This document shows, in pieces, positions 25,301-35,800 of a stretch of 64,000 nucleotides of DNA (positions are counted from its first letter, which is position 1; every line of letters begins with the position of its first letter). The notes under the pieces were generated by a model. The model worked only from the letters and a program-made list of their open reading frames with translations, had not been told where the DNA came from and ran no database searches. This DNA comes from Rhynochetos jubatus (taxonomy: Eukaryota; Chordata; Aves; Eurypygiformes; Rhynochetidae), in assembly GCA_027574665.1 (NCBI GenBank), contig CM050654.1:33189722-33253721 (forward strand), in the 5' to 3' direction. Position numbers and translations under genes: made by a program.

Positions 25301-28300
25301 AGCTGGGCGCATTTTGCAGACTGGTGTTTGCAGCACCTCTCTGCTGAGGTCTTTCCATGGTTTCAGTGTCCCTGGAGCAGAGTGTCTCTCCCTGTGCTGT
25401 TCCTTTCCCCACTTGAGACCATGGCTAAAACTTTGCTCTAAGTGCTGCTGCGCTGACTTCTGGGAAGGTGTTTCAGGTTTACAGCAGTGACCTGATAGTC
25501 CTTTATCTTCACGCATCCTTGTAACCTGGAATTTGTACTTTGCTGCTTATTCAGTGAAATGAATTTCCCTTACAATATGTGTCTGGGAGGCACCTCTGGG
25601 CCAAAGGAACCTCAACTACTTTGCAAACGTGTCTTCAGGCTGCACAGCTTCCAGATCCAGCTTATGGGGAGGTTTAATACAGAAAACACTGCAGGCACAA
25701 GTGCACTGTGCAGGCAAACCACATAAATCCGCCCAGGTGTGGATCAACACCTTGGGTTCATGTTACTCCAGAAAGGAGGGAGGGAGGCTACACCAAGCAT
25801 ATTGGAGTGAAAGGGCAATTCTTCTGGCAATGTTCAGCTTGTTTTAGTGCCTGAGTAGAGCCAATGTGACTTTAGCTTTTTAGGGTCTTCTCTAAGATAT
25901 TTCTCTTGGGAAATGCATTAGTCTTCCTTTCACAGACCCAAAAATAGCGTTCTTAATTTCATAGAATCATAGATCAGTTTGGGTTGGAAGGGACCTTAAA
26001 GATCATCTAGTCCCAACCCCCCTGCCATGGGCAGTTTATTTAATTTGTCAGTTTAGCATTAATAAAGATTGAAACCTGCTGTTTACAGCCACAAGCTACC
26101 CACGTTGGCCTGGGATGTAACTTCACAGGATCTCTCTCTTTTTGTAACAGAAGGCTGCGCTGTACGAGGAACTACATCCACATGCACCTCTTCACATCGT
26201 TCATTTTGCGAGCCTCGTCCAACTTCATTAAGGATGCCGTTTTGTTTTCCTCTGAAGACACAAATTACTGTGGGGCATACACGGTAACCCTCAGCCTTCC
26301 AGCTTGCCCTGTGCCTCAGTTTCCCAGCAGGATCCTAGTGGTAGTTAGTGTGCAGGGAAGGAAGTGTCCATCCCAGCTTTCTATTCAGCAAGTGAATAGG
26401 TTATGGGAGAGGAGAGGCACGTGTTGTCCCTTGTCCATCACTTGTGGTGGTTGTTTCTGGCTGAGATTTCCCTGTTTGGGAGTATTCTGCATGGGAGGCA
26501 TGAGGATGCAAAAGCAGCCCAGGCTGGAGCGTACACACAGAAACCTGGGTGCAGTTACTCCTGGCTATAGATGCCCTTACGAGTATTGGAGCCGAGGGCA
26601 TCCAGGTCAGTTTGAAGTAGGTACCTGCATTCATTACCTCGATTGTGTTGGCTAGATGTCCACAGAAGACACCAGGAGTTCAGCACATTGACCCAGGAAT
26701 GCCTAAACATGGGTGTCGCAGGCTGTGCACAGAGGGTGCACCAGCAGGGTGAAGGTCCTTACGTGGGTTTTAGACCCTGGTAGATGGCAGGAAAAGTATG
26801 AGAACACAAAAAATATTGCTAATTTATGCTGTGGTGTGAGACCTGGTAGTAAGATATGGACTTGTACCCAGAGAGCCTGGACAAGGAACCTCTTAAGTCT
26901 TGAACTGGGTTTTTTTTTCCTTTTTACTGGCAGAAAAAATATCTTGAAAATTGCAGGGGGTGGTGGTGGTGTGAGCACTGGAGATGATGTACTATGCTTT
27001 AAACCAAAAGATGAGAATTAGGGAGGGAAACAAACAAAAATATAAAAGGGGAGGGGGGTGGTGAGTTTTGTTTTACTCCCCTAGTTTTGCTGGATTTTTA
27101 TTGCTGAACAAGAACATTTTGAACAAATTTTAACTTGTCTTTATCGACCCTTTTTCATAGAAGAAAAGACTGACCAATGCATTCATGTGCTTCTCTGAGG
27201 GGATATTATTTCTACTGACAATGATAAGGTAGTAATAGTGAAACTCCTATGAGACAGTAACCCAAACCTTTGTGTCCATGCTACATTTGGTTCTTGCTAG
27301 CGAGGCAGGTGATTCATGCATTTACGAGATCCAGCCCTGCTTTCTTGTCATACGAACGCCTGTCTCAAGGCCACCCGTTTAGTCCCTGAATTGCTATAAA
27401 ATCTCTGTTTGCCAAGATTCATTTACAGCTGGCTCTGTTAGAAGGTAGATACAAACCCAGGCAGAAGGTAATTATCCTCTCTTTCCTCAGGCTGGCTGTA
27501 AGCTCACCATGGTCTTCTTCCAGTATTGCATCATGTCTAACTACAGCTGGCTCCTTGTGGAGGGACTGTACCTCCACACTCTCCTGGTTATTTCTTTCTT
27601 CTTGGAAAGGAAGTTCCTCTGGCGGTTCATCGCCCTTGGATGGGGTACTGGTTCTCCTTTCAGTAAGAATAATGTGGGTTTGTTTCACCTTTGGGGTGGA
27701 CCTGTGGAGCAGTAACTATTTTTTCCAATCACAGGTGCCCCAACCGTGTTCGTGGCTGCATGGGCGACGGCTAGGCAACTGCATGAAAATATTGGGTAAG
27801 CTGTGGGGCGTGGGAGGGAAGGTGGCACGCTGGGGGAAGCATGCAGCCCCCACGCAGGCAGCTCCACAGGGTCCCGCTCGTTCCTAACCGCTGGCAGCCA
27901 AGCCAACCAACCACCTCCCCGCTGTGGTGCAAGCTGTCCTAGCGTGGGTGGGAGTAGAGGTCCAGCTGAGCAACCTGAGAAAGAGCCTCACATTTCATTT
28001 GAGCATTTTCAAGGGTAGGAGGTAGCCTGCAAGTAGGAATTCAGCCCACAATGTTTTCAAGCATCTGTATTTGACTTTCTGGTCAGTGAAACCTTTCTCT
28101 TTTCCCTTCCAAAGTTCTGAACAGTGGTTCTACAGTAAGGGCAGGCTTTGTCCCATGCAGGTGGACAGTTTTCTGTTGGAAATGTTGTGCAGCTAAGTGA
28201 GAACAGGAAATTAATTTCATAGAAGAAGAGAATAGGGACCTATCTGAACTGCAGAACAGACTAAAGCTCTTTGAAAGGACACCAGTGTTTGCATAACTGA

Positions 28301-31300
28301 CTGCACCTCTTCTTCTATTTTTACAGGTGTTGGGACATTAACACCAATGCCAATACCTGGTGGATCATTAGAGGCCCTGTAGTTTTGTCTATTTTTGTAA
28401 GTCTTTTCTGGAACAAGCTGATTCAAACTGTATTTTCAAATATTGTGAAGTCAGAGATCATCTACTCAACATGCTTTAGAAGTGTGTTAATGAACTGATC
28501 TTAGCCATGTGCCTGAACTGGTGAGACACATGAATTACTGCTTAAGCAACTTCTGCTCAGCAGGAATTAGTCAGTAACTAATGCCCTGAAGCTAAGTTCA
28601 CAAGGCAAGCTAGAGGTCCTCCCAAGAAGCAAGGGCTTGAAGAAGATCAGGTTTCCACATCCTGTTGATTTCACATGAGCTTGGCTGGCTTGTGAAAGCT
28701 TGTTTTGGACTGTTCCAAGGAAGGCTCTGGAGGAGAAGTGAAGTGGCTGTACAGTTTCAGCACAATCGCCTTTGTCTCTCCCGGTCAATGCCCCTCTCAG
28801 CAAAGCCAAAACCAACTTGCCTTACGTGACCATTAGCTTTTGTTTTCAGCGATGAAAGCAGCTCACAGGCTGTACGCACCGTATGTTAGTGGACTGCAAT
28901 TATAGTGTTACGGCACTGCTCACTGAAATGAGGCATAGGCATTGAAACTCAGCGTGAACCTGCCCGGTACGAGGCAGTAGCGATGTCAGGAACAGTTTTG
29001 TACATACAGTACTCGGCACCTATGGTCTGATCGCTTGCTGGTGCTCACCTTCAGAGCCTTAGGTACCAAGGGGCTGGAGCTGCTTCTTGGAGATAGTTAT
29101 TCTGCCCAGCGCAGATGCTTTGGGGCAGACCACTCTGCAAAGGTCTATATGAAGCCCTACTACACAGACACAAACTGCTAGTTACTCTCAAGTAACCCGC
29201 TGACACTCCAAGTGAGAACCCAAGAGCTGGTTGAGGTTTTTGTGTTTGCAAAACACAAACTGCAACACTTGCACGCCCTCTCGGAAACCCAAGCAGCAGA
29301 GATGGTGGGTTAAAGTTCTGCTCCCATTTACCACTGAGCAGTCCTTCGCCCCCACCAGACCAGTAGAAGACCACACAAAAGATTCAGGATCAATTTAACG
29401 TGCCCACAGCATTTATTTTTCTTCACAAAAGAACCCTTATGCTCCAGGAGCCACTCAGCAATATTTAAATGCCAAGGCCCAGACATTCTGCAAGGCAAAA
29501 AGCACAATCTTAATTTATCTTTTGACGACAGGCACCGCCCATTAATCCCTTCCAAATTTCCTCAAAATCCTGACCACATCTAGTTTAACCACTTAAGGCA
29601 GGAGCTGCCTTCATGGATCTACCTGTTTACCTACAAGAGGGTTTTCTCAAGCCCATAGCCCCAAACAAACAGCCAGCTCTTCAGAATTCACATCTAATCT
29701 CTCTATTCCTCATGGAATTAGCAGTTCAAAGGGCAGAAAATCAACACCCATAAACTCCTTTGTGCTCCTAGGCTGACATTCATTGCTGTGTGCCTCCGGG
29801 CAATCCCTCCCAAGAGGAATCCCACCTTCCCCAGGTTTTCATCAACAAAGTCCTGCTCACCCAACACTGCTCATTCTTGGTCTAGTGGGTTAGAAAACCC
29901 CAAATCCCCGGACCTGAACCTCCTTTTCCCCCCAGCAACCCACAGATATTTCAATCTTTCCTTCCTGTTTCCCACCCCTAGTTCCTTCCAGCTCTGCTCC
30001 CCTCCTCACCCCTTCCCAGCTCCCCAAACTTCCAGCCCTCTCCAGACACCCTCCGCAGCCCAGACCACGCAGCCATAGTTGCTCCCTCTTCATCCAATAA
30101 ATTGGGGAATCCAGGGACGTCCTGGGTCTGTCCCATCTATGGTAGACCCTCCTCACTTAGGGAAACCCACCCCCTCGGAGCCCTGCTTGCCCTCCCAAGG
30201 CACGTACAAGCCACCGTGAAGAGGACGCACTGCTGCGATGGTGTTCCCCGGTGTAGGGACCGGCCACGGGCCTGCCGCAGTGCAGGGTGTTGCAAGAGGG
30301 CAGTGGGTGCGGGTCAGCGGGCTGGGCGGGTGCAGGGGGATGTCGGGAGCCCTGATGCGAAGGGCAGATAAAACCAAGGTTGCTCCCCGGTGCCACAGGG
30401 TGACCGTGGGAGAAAGGCACAACTCCCGCTCTTTGCCTGAGGGTCAAACGAGCAGAAACAGCTATTGCTTCACCTTGCCCAAACTGAACAGCAGACCAGC
30501 ATTTTTATCTGATTTCCACCCTTGGAGAGGGGGAAAATGCACAAGGAAGAACTCCAGTATCGACTCTCTCCTACCCAGGAGTAGTCAACCCTACTACTTT
30601 GCCTCCATCACCACGCTGTGTCTTTTGGTATGGAACAAACAGCATTTGCAGTCCCAGTTAGCAAGTGGTAGCTCCAGTGCTGCCCCTTTGCTGGTGTCCA
30701 GAGTGGGACTGGACTGTGCAGAGGCTGTCTGAACCCCACAGCCAGAAGGGATCCTGCTGATGTGCCTGGTCTCCCTGCCCTTTGGTGATTTGCCTGGATA
30801 AGAAGCCCTGATCATCCCCATAACAAATGCTGCAGCAAACCAGCAGGGAAAGCAGCCAGCACCCAAGCCCAGGGTGGCCGGTCAGGCTGGACAGGCAGGG
30901 ACAGGGACTGGGATGGGGACAGGGACATGGGCAGGCCAGCCCCACCCCCTCTATTCTGCCGGCTCAACCAAAGCACCCCAAACTGGCTCTGCTGATACCT
31001 GGCAGTTACCTAAGTGGTTACCCAGAATTTGAGAGTTGTTTGGGGTTTATTTTCATGTCCTTCCTTTTGTTTTTTTTTTTTTTTTTTCCAGATTAATTTC
31101 ATTCTTTTTGTTAACATTTTAAGAATCTTGATGAGGAAGCTCAGCTCGCCTGAAGGACGGAGCAGTGATTTCAACCAATACAAGTATGTCCCTTACATTG
31201 TGACTTTATGCTCGGTGAGCCCACCCCAGCTCCTCTTGCTCCTTCTACACCAGCTTTCCCCTCTTGTTTTCGTTCTCAGGAGACTTGCAAAGTCAACTCT

Positions 31301-32803
31301 TCTCCTCATCCCTCTCTTTGGGGTCCACTACATCATCTTTGCTTTTTTCCCTGAAGACGCAAGCAGTGGCACAATGGAAATCCAGCTGTTTTTTGAACTG
31401 GCTCTTGGATCATTCCAGGTAATACTTGACAAGCTATTATTTCTTTAAAACAAGAAAAAGAGATATATCCTGTAACTCTGCAACCGAGCAGAGTCCCAAG
31501 GCAAAACCAAGCTGCCTCATCCCCATTCAGAAGCCGAAACTGCAGTTGTAATTCTGTGACCACAGCTCTTTTATCTTTCAGGGCTTTGTCGTGGCTGTAC
31601 TTTATTGTTTTCTTAATGGTGAGGTGAGTTTTGTGTATATAACATTCTTTTTTATTGCTCAGGCATGCCTCATTAACCAGTAGGATATGTTCCTCAATGA
31701 ATTATATGTTTTATCTGAGGGTTTTCTTCCCGGCATCCCAACGTCATTCGTGAAATACCTCATAGATTTAGCGCCTAAGTAATTGTATGCCAGATGCAAA
31801 CTTCACCTCTCAGCCCTTTTGTAAATCAGATAGCAGTATTACTGTCTGGGAGGGCAGGAGTACCATCCTGTATGCTGTCTGGCTGACAATCAACTGGTTC
31901 TGATGTATGGTGCTATTATCTGCCATCCCATGGCTATTTTCTTTGCTTGATCCTTGGGAAGGTATTTATCAAAACCTGTATCCAGTCCAAGTTTATCAGG
32001 ACTCTCATCAAGTAAAGCTTTTGGAAGAGGGACTGTTTCCTTTGTAGTCGTATAACGCCCAGGCTTCTGGGCCAGAATCTGCACTCTGCCATGCTGCTGC
32101 TGGTAGAAGTGGGGGAAACATTATCCAAACCTGGGAGATCCTGCGGTTATTGGAAGGATAAAAAGAAAATCATTAGCGCCTAAGGTTGGAAGAAAAAGTC
32201 ACTTTGAAACGGAGGAGAGGGTTGAACTCCTTTGATCCTTCAACAGGGTTCAGAAAAAGCTGTTTTAAAAGAAAATTTGCATTTTTTTACCTTAGAGTGC
32301 CAAAATGTCCCGTTTTTATAACTGAAGTAAAAATACTGGAAAAATCTAAACCAAACAAACACTTACTAAGGCCAGCTAGACTCTGAACTGTTTCACCTGC
32401 AATTAAACAGAAAAACAGGCTAATAGAACATTGTGTGGCTGCCACAGTATCACTAGAAGTGACAAGAAGCAGGCCCTACCCTAACCCCTTAAACCAAGGG
32501 TTAAATAAACAGATCCAAACCTTGGCAAAGGTAACCCGCTCGCCTTTTCCTGTTATACTGCTCTCCGCAACGCAGGGCTCCAAGATAAACCAGCTGAACT
32601 AAGTATTTTGTGACCTTTCTACCTAGGTTCAGCTGGAAGTTCAGCGAAAATGGAGGCAGTGGCATTTAAGAAAACACTTGCGTCAGCATCTCAGCACCTC
32701 AGCGAGTAACGGGGGAAGCGGCTTAACTCAAGAGATGCAGATGGTGCGGTCGAGCCCACCGGAGCACAGGAGAGCAACCCTCCAAAGATCAAGCGTGCTG
32801 TAA
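13262..32803 (+). CDS. SCTR: SCTR, secretin receptor (class B1 GPCR), complete, 13 coding exons
   Basis: This G-protein-coupled receptor for secretin acts at the plasma membrane, mainly through Gs and cAMP (family knowledge). Thirteen phase-consistent exons give about 450 residues; I recall about 440 for human. Residues 1-15 are a signal peptide ([15 protein letters not shown]). The hormone-binding ectodomain has cysteines at 23, 36, 60, 69, 83, 101 and 117 and N-glycosylation sequons at N46, N66, N100 and N122. TM1 is about 140-161, TM2 169-190, TM3 212-240 and TM4 248-270. Extracellular loop 2 has CWD at 279-281, pairing with C209. TM5 is about 289-316, TM6 335-357 with PLFG at 343-346, and TM7 364-388 with FLNGEVQ. 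The tail is rich in Ser and basic residues. [16 protein letters not shown] is the class B TM3 signature. VIPR or PAC1 are alternatives by family, but sequence and synteny with TMEM37-DBI favour SCTR. Confidence 0.95.
13307..17025 (+). other. SCTR intron 1
   Basis: This 3.7-kb intron is mostly unremarkable AT-rich DNA. It includes a T run near 13427-13440, a more GC-rich patch at 14580-14850, and the TTTTG repeat listed separately. No exon or RNA gene was recognised. Confidence 0.6.
15713..15751 (+). repeat. TTTTG-type short tandem repeat in SCTR intron 1
   Basis: GGTTTTGTTGTTG is followed by repeated GTTTT units and a T run. It is typical low-complexity DNA with no coding signal. Confidence 0.85.
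17026..17152 (+). CDS. SCTR: SCTR exon 2
   Basis: The acceptor is AAATTGCAG and the donor is CTCAG/GTAAAG. It encodes [20 protein letters not shown] and then [20 protein letters not shown], with the first two ectodomain cysteines. The PP-x-CD-x-L motif matches vertebrate SCTR. It ends with one spare base. Confidence 0.9.
21075..21185 (+). CDS. SCTR: SCTR exon 3
   Basis: The C-rich acceptor is CTCCCCCCAG and the donor AAAAAG/GTAACA. It encodes [15 protein letters not shown], then [15 protein letters not shown]. The MWDN-x-SCWP motif is the hallmark of class B hormone-binding domains. The exon lies inside a 269-codon open frame (20714-21523) that simply runs through its flanking introns. Confidence 0.95.
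22321..22335 (+). promoter_or_regulatory. Candidate CTCF site in SCTR intron 3
   Basis: GCCACTAGAGGGAAC matches the CTCF core (CCASYAGRKGG) over eleven bases; the following base is A where the consensus has C. It is sequence-only evidence. Confidence 0.4.
24600..24703 (+). CDS. SCTR: SCTR exon 4
   Basis: The acceptor is CCACACAG and the donor GCAAGA/GTGAGT. It encodes [20 protein letters not shown] and then [14 protein letters not shown], which completes the ectodomain with the NCT-x-GW-S and ACGYN motifs and the last two cysteines. Confidence 0.96.
24989..25086 (+). CDS. SCTR: SCTR exon 5 (TM1)
   Basis: The acceptor is TTCCTGCAG and the donor TTTTAG/GTGAGA. It encodes [20 protein letters not shown] and then the rest of TM1. 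It ends with two bases of an Arg codon. Confidence 0.96.
25958..26032 (-). mobile_element. CR1 LINE 3' end fragment, minus orientation
   Basis: The segment inside SCTR intron 5 reads, on the minus strand, as the CR1 terminus: CTGCCCATGGCAGGGGG, then GATGATCTTTAAGGTCCCTT, CCAACCCAAACTG and ATTCTATGAAAT-type tail. It is about 75 bp, so only the extreme 3' end was inserted or survives. Confidence 0.9.
26151..26283 (+). CDS. SCTR: SCTR exon 6 (TM2)
   Basis: The acceptor is TTTTTGTAACAG and the donor TACACG/GTAACC. It encodes [20 protein letters not shown], then [29 protein letters not shown] is the conserved class B TM2 start. Confidence 0.97.
27491..27644 (+). CDS. SCTR: SCTR exon 7 (TM3 and start of TM4)
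   Basis: The acceptor is CTTTCCTCAG and the donor TGGG/GTACTG. It encodes 51 codons starting [20 protein letters not shown] and continuing [12 protein letters not shown]. It carries the TM3 cysteine that pairs with extracellular loop 2. Confidence 0.97.
27735..27795 (+). CDS. SCTR: SCTR exon 8 (TM4)
   Basis: It lies only 90 nt after exon 7, with acceptor CAATCACAG and donor ATTGG/GTAAGC. It encodes [19 protein letters not shown]. Confidence 0.96.
28327..28396 (+). CDS. SCTR: SCTR exon 9 (extracellular loop 2, TM5 start)
   Basis: The acceptor is TTTTTACAG and the donor ATTTTT/GTAAGT. It encodes [20 protein letters not shown] and then SIF. CW and the WWIIRGPV block are invariant-type features of the secretin receptor branch. 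Confidence 0.97.
28397..31091 (+). other. SCTR intron 9
   Basis: This 2.7-kb intron has a strongly C/T-rich segment (about 29760-30080) and a GC-richer patch (about 30150-30420). It also has a degenerate GGGACAGG-type purine repeat at 30880-30935, then the 18-T acceptor tract of exon 10. No exon was recognised. Confidence 0.6.
31092..31183 (+). CDS. SCTR: SCTR exon 10 (TM5 end, intracellular loop 3)
   Basis: The acceptor follows an 18-T run (31070-31087) then CCAG. The donor is TACAA/GTATGT. It encodes [20 protein letters not shown], then [10 protein letters not shown]. This basic loop contacts the G protein in the family. Confidence 0.97.
31280..31418 (+). CDS. SCTR: SCTR exon 11 (TM6, TM7 start)
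   Basis: The acceptor is CGTTCTCAG and the donor TTCCAG/GTAATA. It encodes [20 protein letters not shown], then a short loop and [15 protein letters not shown]. The loop (PEDASSGT) looks a few residues longer than the human one I remember. Confidence 0.97.
31582..31623 (+). CDS. SCTR: SCTR exon 12 (TM7 end)
   Basis: This 14-codon exon, [14 protein letters not shown], sits between acceptor TATCTTTCAG and donor GTGAG/GTGAGT-type sequence (GAG/GTGAGT). A 42-nt exon at this place is typical of class B receptors. Confidence 0.97.
32627..32803 (+). CDS. SCTR: SCTR exon 13 (C-terminal tail, stop)
   Basis: The acceptor is TTCTACCTAG. Fifty-eight codons run from [14 protein letters not shown] to the TAA at 32801-32803. 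The tail is rich in Ser, Arg and Gln. The 3' UTR end is not clear; an ATTAAA at 34401-34406 is one possible signal. Confidence 0.95.
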   Translation, partial: VQLEVQRKWRQWHLRKHLRQHLSTSASNGGSGLTQEMQMVRSSPPEHRRATLQRSSVL

Positions 32804-35800
32804 CTCTGAGCGCCTGGAGGGTACCTCCATGCTCAGATACACACGGTTAAGTCCCATGGACCGTGCTGGGCGTCTTGTGTGTGTATCCAAAAGCGGGACT
32901 TGGCTGTAGATCAATGGTTCTTGAAGCACATCTGCTCATTCATATCCTGTGTAGCATCACGGTTATTTTGTAGGCAAATAGGGCCAAAAAGTTATGCTCT
33001 TCCTTGGGTTTCTGGCCACAGTCATTTGTTTTTCTTTCCACACCAATATTTTTCAGCTGCTATTTCTACCGTAAATGTGACCTTTCATTTTCCATGTGGC
33101 TCTCCCACGTGTTCCAGGCTAAGCCAGGCTGGTGAGTTTTAGATGTTCTCTATTTCTTCTGCTGATGAAGCGGAGAGGACGTTCAGTTTTGTACAATGAA
33201 GGTTGCATACCATCCTTTAACACGGCCCATGGGTTTGAAATGCAAAATTAACCCATCCCTAAAGTTTACCAAGATTCAAAGTCATTCTGTTGTGGTGATG
33301 GATGATGGACACTGTGAACTTAAAACACAGCTCTTTGACTGCATATCTGTTGTTCATGTGTTTTCCAGTGACAGTTTCAGACAGTTTTCTTCCTTCATCT
33401 CTTGTAACAGTGGAGACCTCGGAAACAACAGTGATCCAACTTGGATCTTCATGTCTTTTTCAAATGGTAAAAGGAGTTATTACAGCCTATTCTAAGGGTG
33501 GCTAAGGAAACTTTAGTAAGATGGATCTTTCCTATTGGGTCTGTACCTCTGAGACATTGCTGAGGGAAGCAATGAAAGCCCTCGAGACATTTAAAACTCA
33601 GTTGAACTGCACAGTACCAGGTATCTTGTGAAAAACACCACCGTAGTGGCTGGCAAAAATCTCTTTGGAGTCTGTGATCACTCAGCATGCTGAAACCTGT
33701 AAGACTGCACGCTGTAATATGCTGTCACAAGCTACCTGAGCTTCTGTTGCAGCTTTGTGTTCTGAAGGATAAAAATGTTCAGCACACTTCCCTGGTTTGA
33801 AGGGGAAAGGGATAAAAGAATTCACTCAACAAATGCAATCAAGCCTTCTACTTGATTTTGTATCTGCATTTCCCCTGTTGGGGCAATTCTTGCCTGCTTT
33901 TCTTCAAGGGCAAAGATGACTGAACAGAAAACAAGCGGCCTTTATCACACTTCTCCAGATCACCCACAAGACACTGGCAAAATGTGCATGGTATGTCAAA
34001 TGCCGAGGAGCGGCATTCCCCAACCGCTCTGCCAAAACTGCTCCAACAAGCTTTTATTCACACCAAAGCATCATGGTAGACCTCTGCCACTTCACCAGAA
34101 GGCAAACATGCAGAGAAATTCAAAGGATGCTTTCACAGTTAAATTACCTGTGCAGAAGCAGGTTTCTGAGTGCTTTTAGCACTGTTTCAAATCCCAAGAT
34201 GCAGGAAAAATGTCTTTTTTCTCTGCCGCTGACTTACCCAAGGCAAACAGAGCCTCCAGCTTTCTCAGGGGTCCACTCTGTCCCAGCGCATTTAGCAAGT
34301 CAGATACTTCTGAAAACATACAACCATTAGCCTAATTTTCTCCCTTGCCTACAAATAAGACCAAGAAGAGCAAAACAACTTGTTTGTTCCCTGTCTGAAA
34401 ATTAAACATTTATCAGACATGCCGAAGCAACCGTTTGTTTTAAATGCAAGTGTCTTCTTCCTGCATAAATGAAGAAGTATAGATTCAGAGATACAATAAC
34501 ATGAAATTAGTTAGATCTGACGCAATTATTTGCCCCCCACAAGCCAGTGTAGGAGCATAGGAGCAGCACTGGTGGCACGCGGTCGGGTGGAGCCCCAGCT
34601 GAACGTGCTACCTGTTTGTACAGCAGTCCTGGTGAAACAGGGGTGAACCACACGCCCCGAAGTAAAATGCTGCTGGTTTTTCTATTTAAAAAAAAAAAAG
34701 TTCTAGCATAAGTTATTGTTTTACATGGATGTTTTGTTCTGACTTGCCTGAAATAACCAAAAAGAGGAAGTATTGCCAGATTCTGTATTACATGTTTGCT
34801 TCAAGCATCGGGCACTGGCTTGGTTTGTATGAAGAGCTCCATAAAGACCATTGGATGTCAGCTGGCATTCAGAGTCCCCAGCTCTTTGGGAAGAGCGAGT
34901 CCACCGGGGCAGGTGCCAGAAGCAGGTGGCCCCAGGCGTTATGGTGCCATGACCTGGACATAGAGAGCTGCTGCCAAACACCACCGTAGTGGGATCTGCT
35001 GCACCAGCCATGCAGAAGCAGCCTGCCCTGCTGGGGATCTCTCTTGACCAACTGTACTGAAGAATACTAACGAAAAGAGCTACTTAGCTCCAGGAACGCT
35101 GACATGTTTACAAGCAGATGAGGAGGAGCAGGGAAGTAAATCTCAGCTAGCGATGCAGAAAGTACAAGCGAGATGAACGGGTGCAAGGCACGCAGACTCC
35201 TGCGTCAGTGGACTGAAACTACTGACACAGGCTGGGCAAAAACTCCGTATTCAGAGTTCACCAACTTCCCTTTCTCTGTACTGGCTCCTCGGCATTTGGT
35301 GTAGCACACGCCTTTGTTATTAGCAACTGGGTCTTGTACCATCTTTCAGAGAAGTGGTTATTGCTGTTCGGGTGACAGCCTCTGGCTACTCACTGCAGGT
35401 ACCCTGGGAAGCCAGCGCTGCAGGCAGCAGCTCCAGCAGGCAGGACAGCAGCAGTCTAAGACCTAAGGCTGAATTTAAGAGGAAGTGATTAATGGATTTT
35501 CTCTCCCAACACAGCAACAAGGAAGTTCCCACCAAAACTGTCAGAAGCAAACCACAGTATTGTTGTGCCGTGAATAATTATTGTGCAACGCCTCGCTGGT
35601 CATCGGGGAAGCAGAAATCACCATTTCAGAAAAAGGTGCTGCCAGTTCAGAGGGTTGGGTCCCCAGGAAGGTAGGAAGCTCTAGGAATCCAGCCAACACC
35701 CCTTCCAGGACACCCCCCAGGACAGACATTTCTTTCACCCAGAAACAAGACCCTTCTCCCATGTGGAAGATGAGTGACATTTAGAAGAAGGGCCATTACC

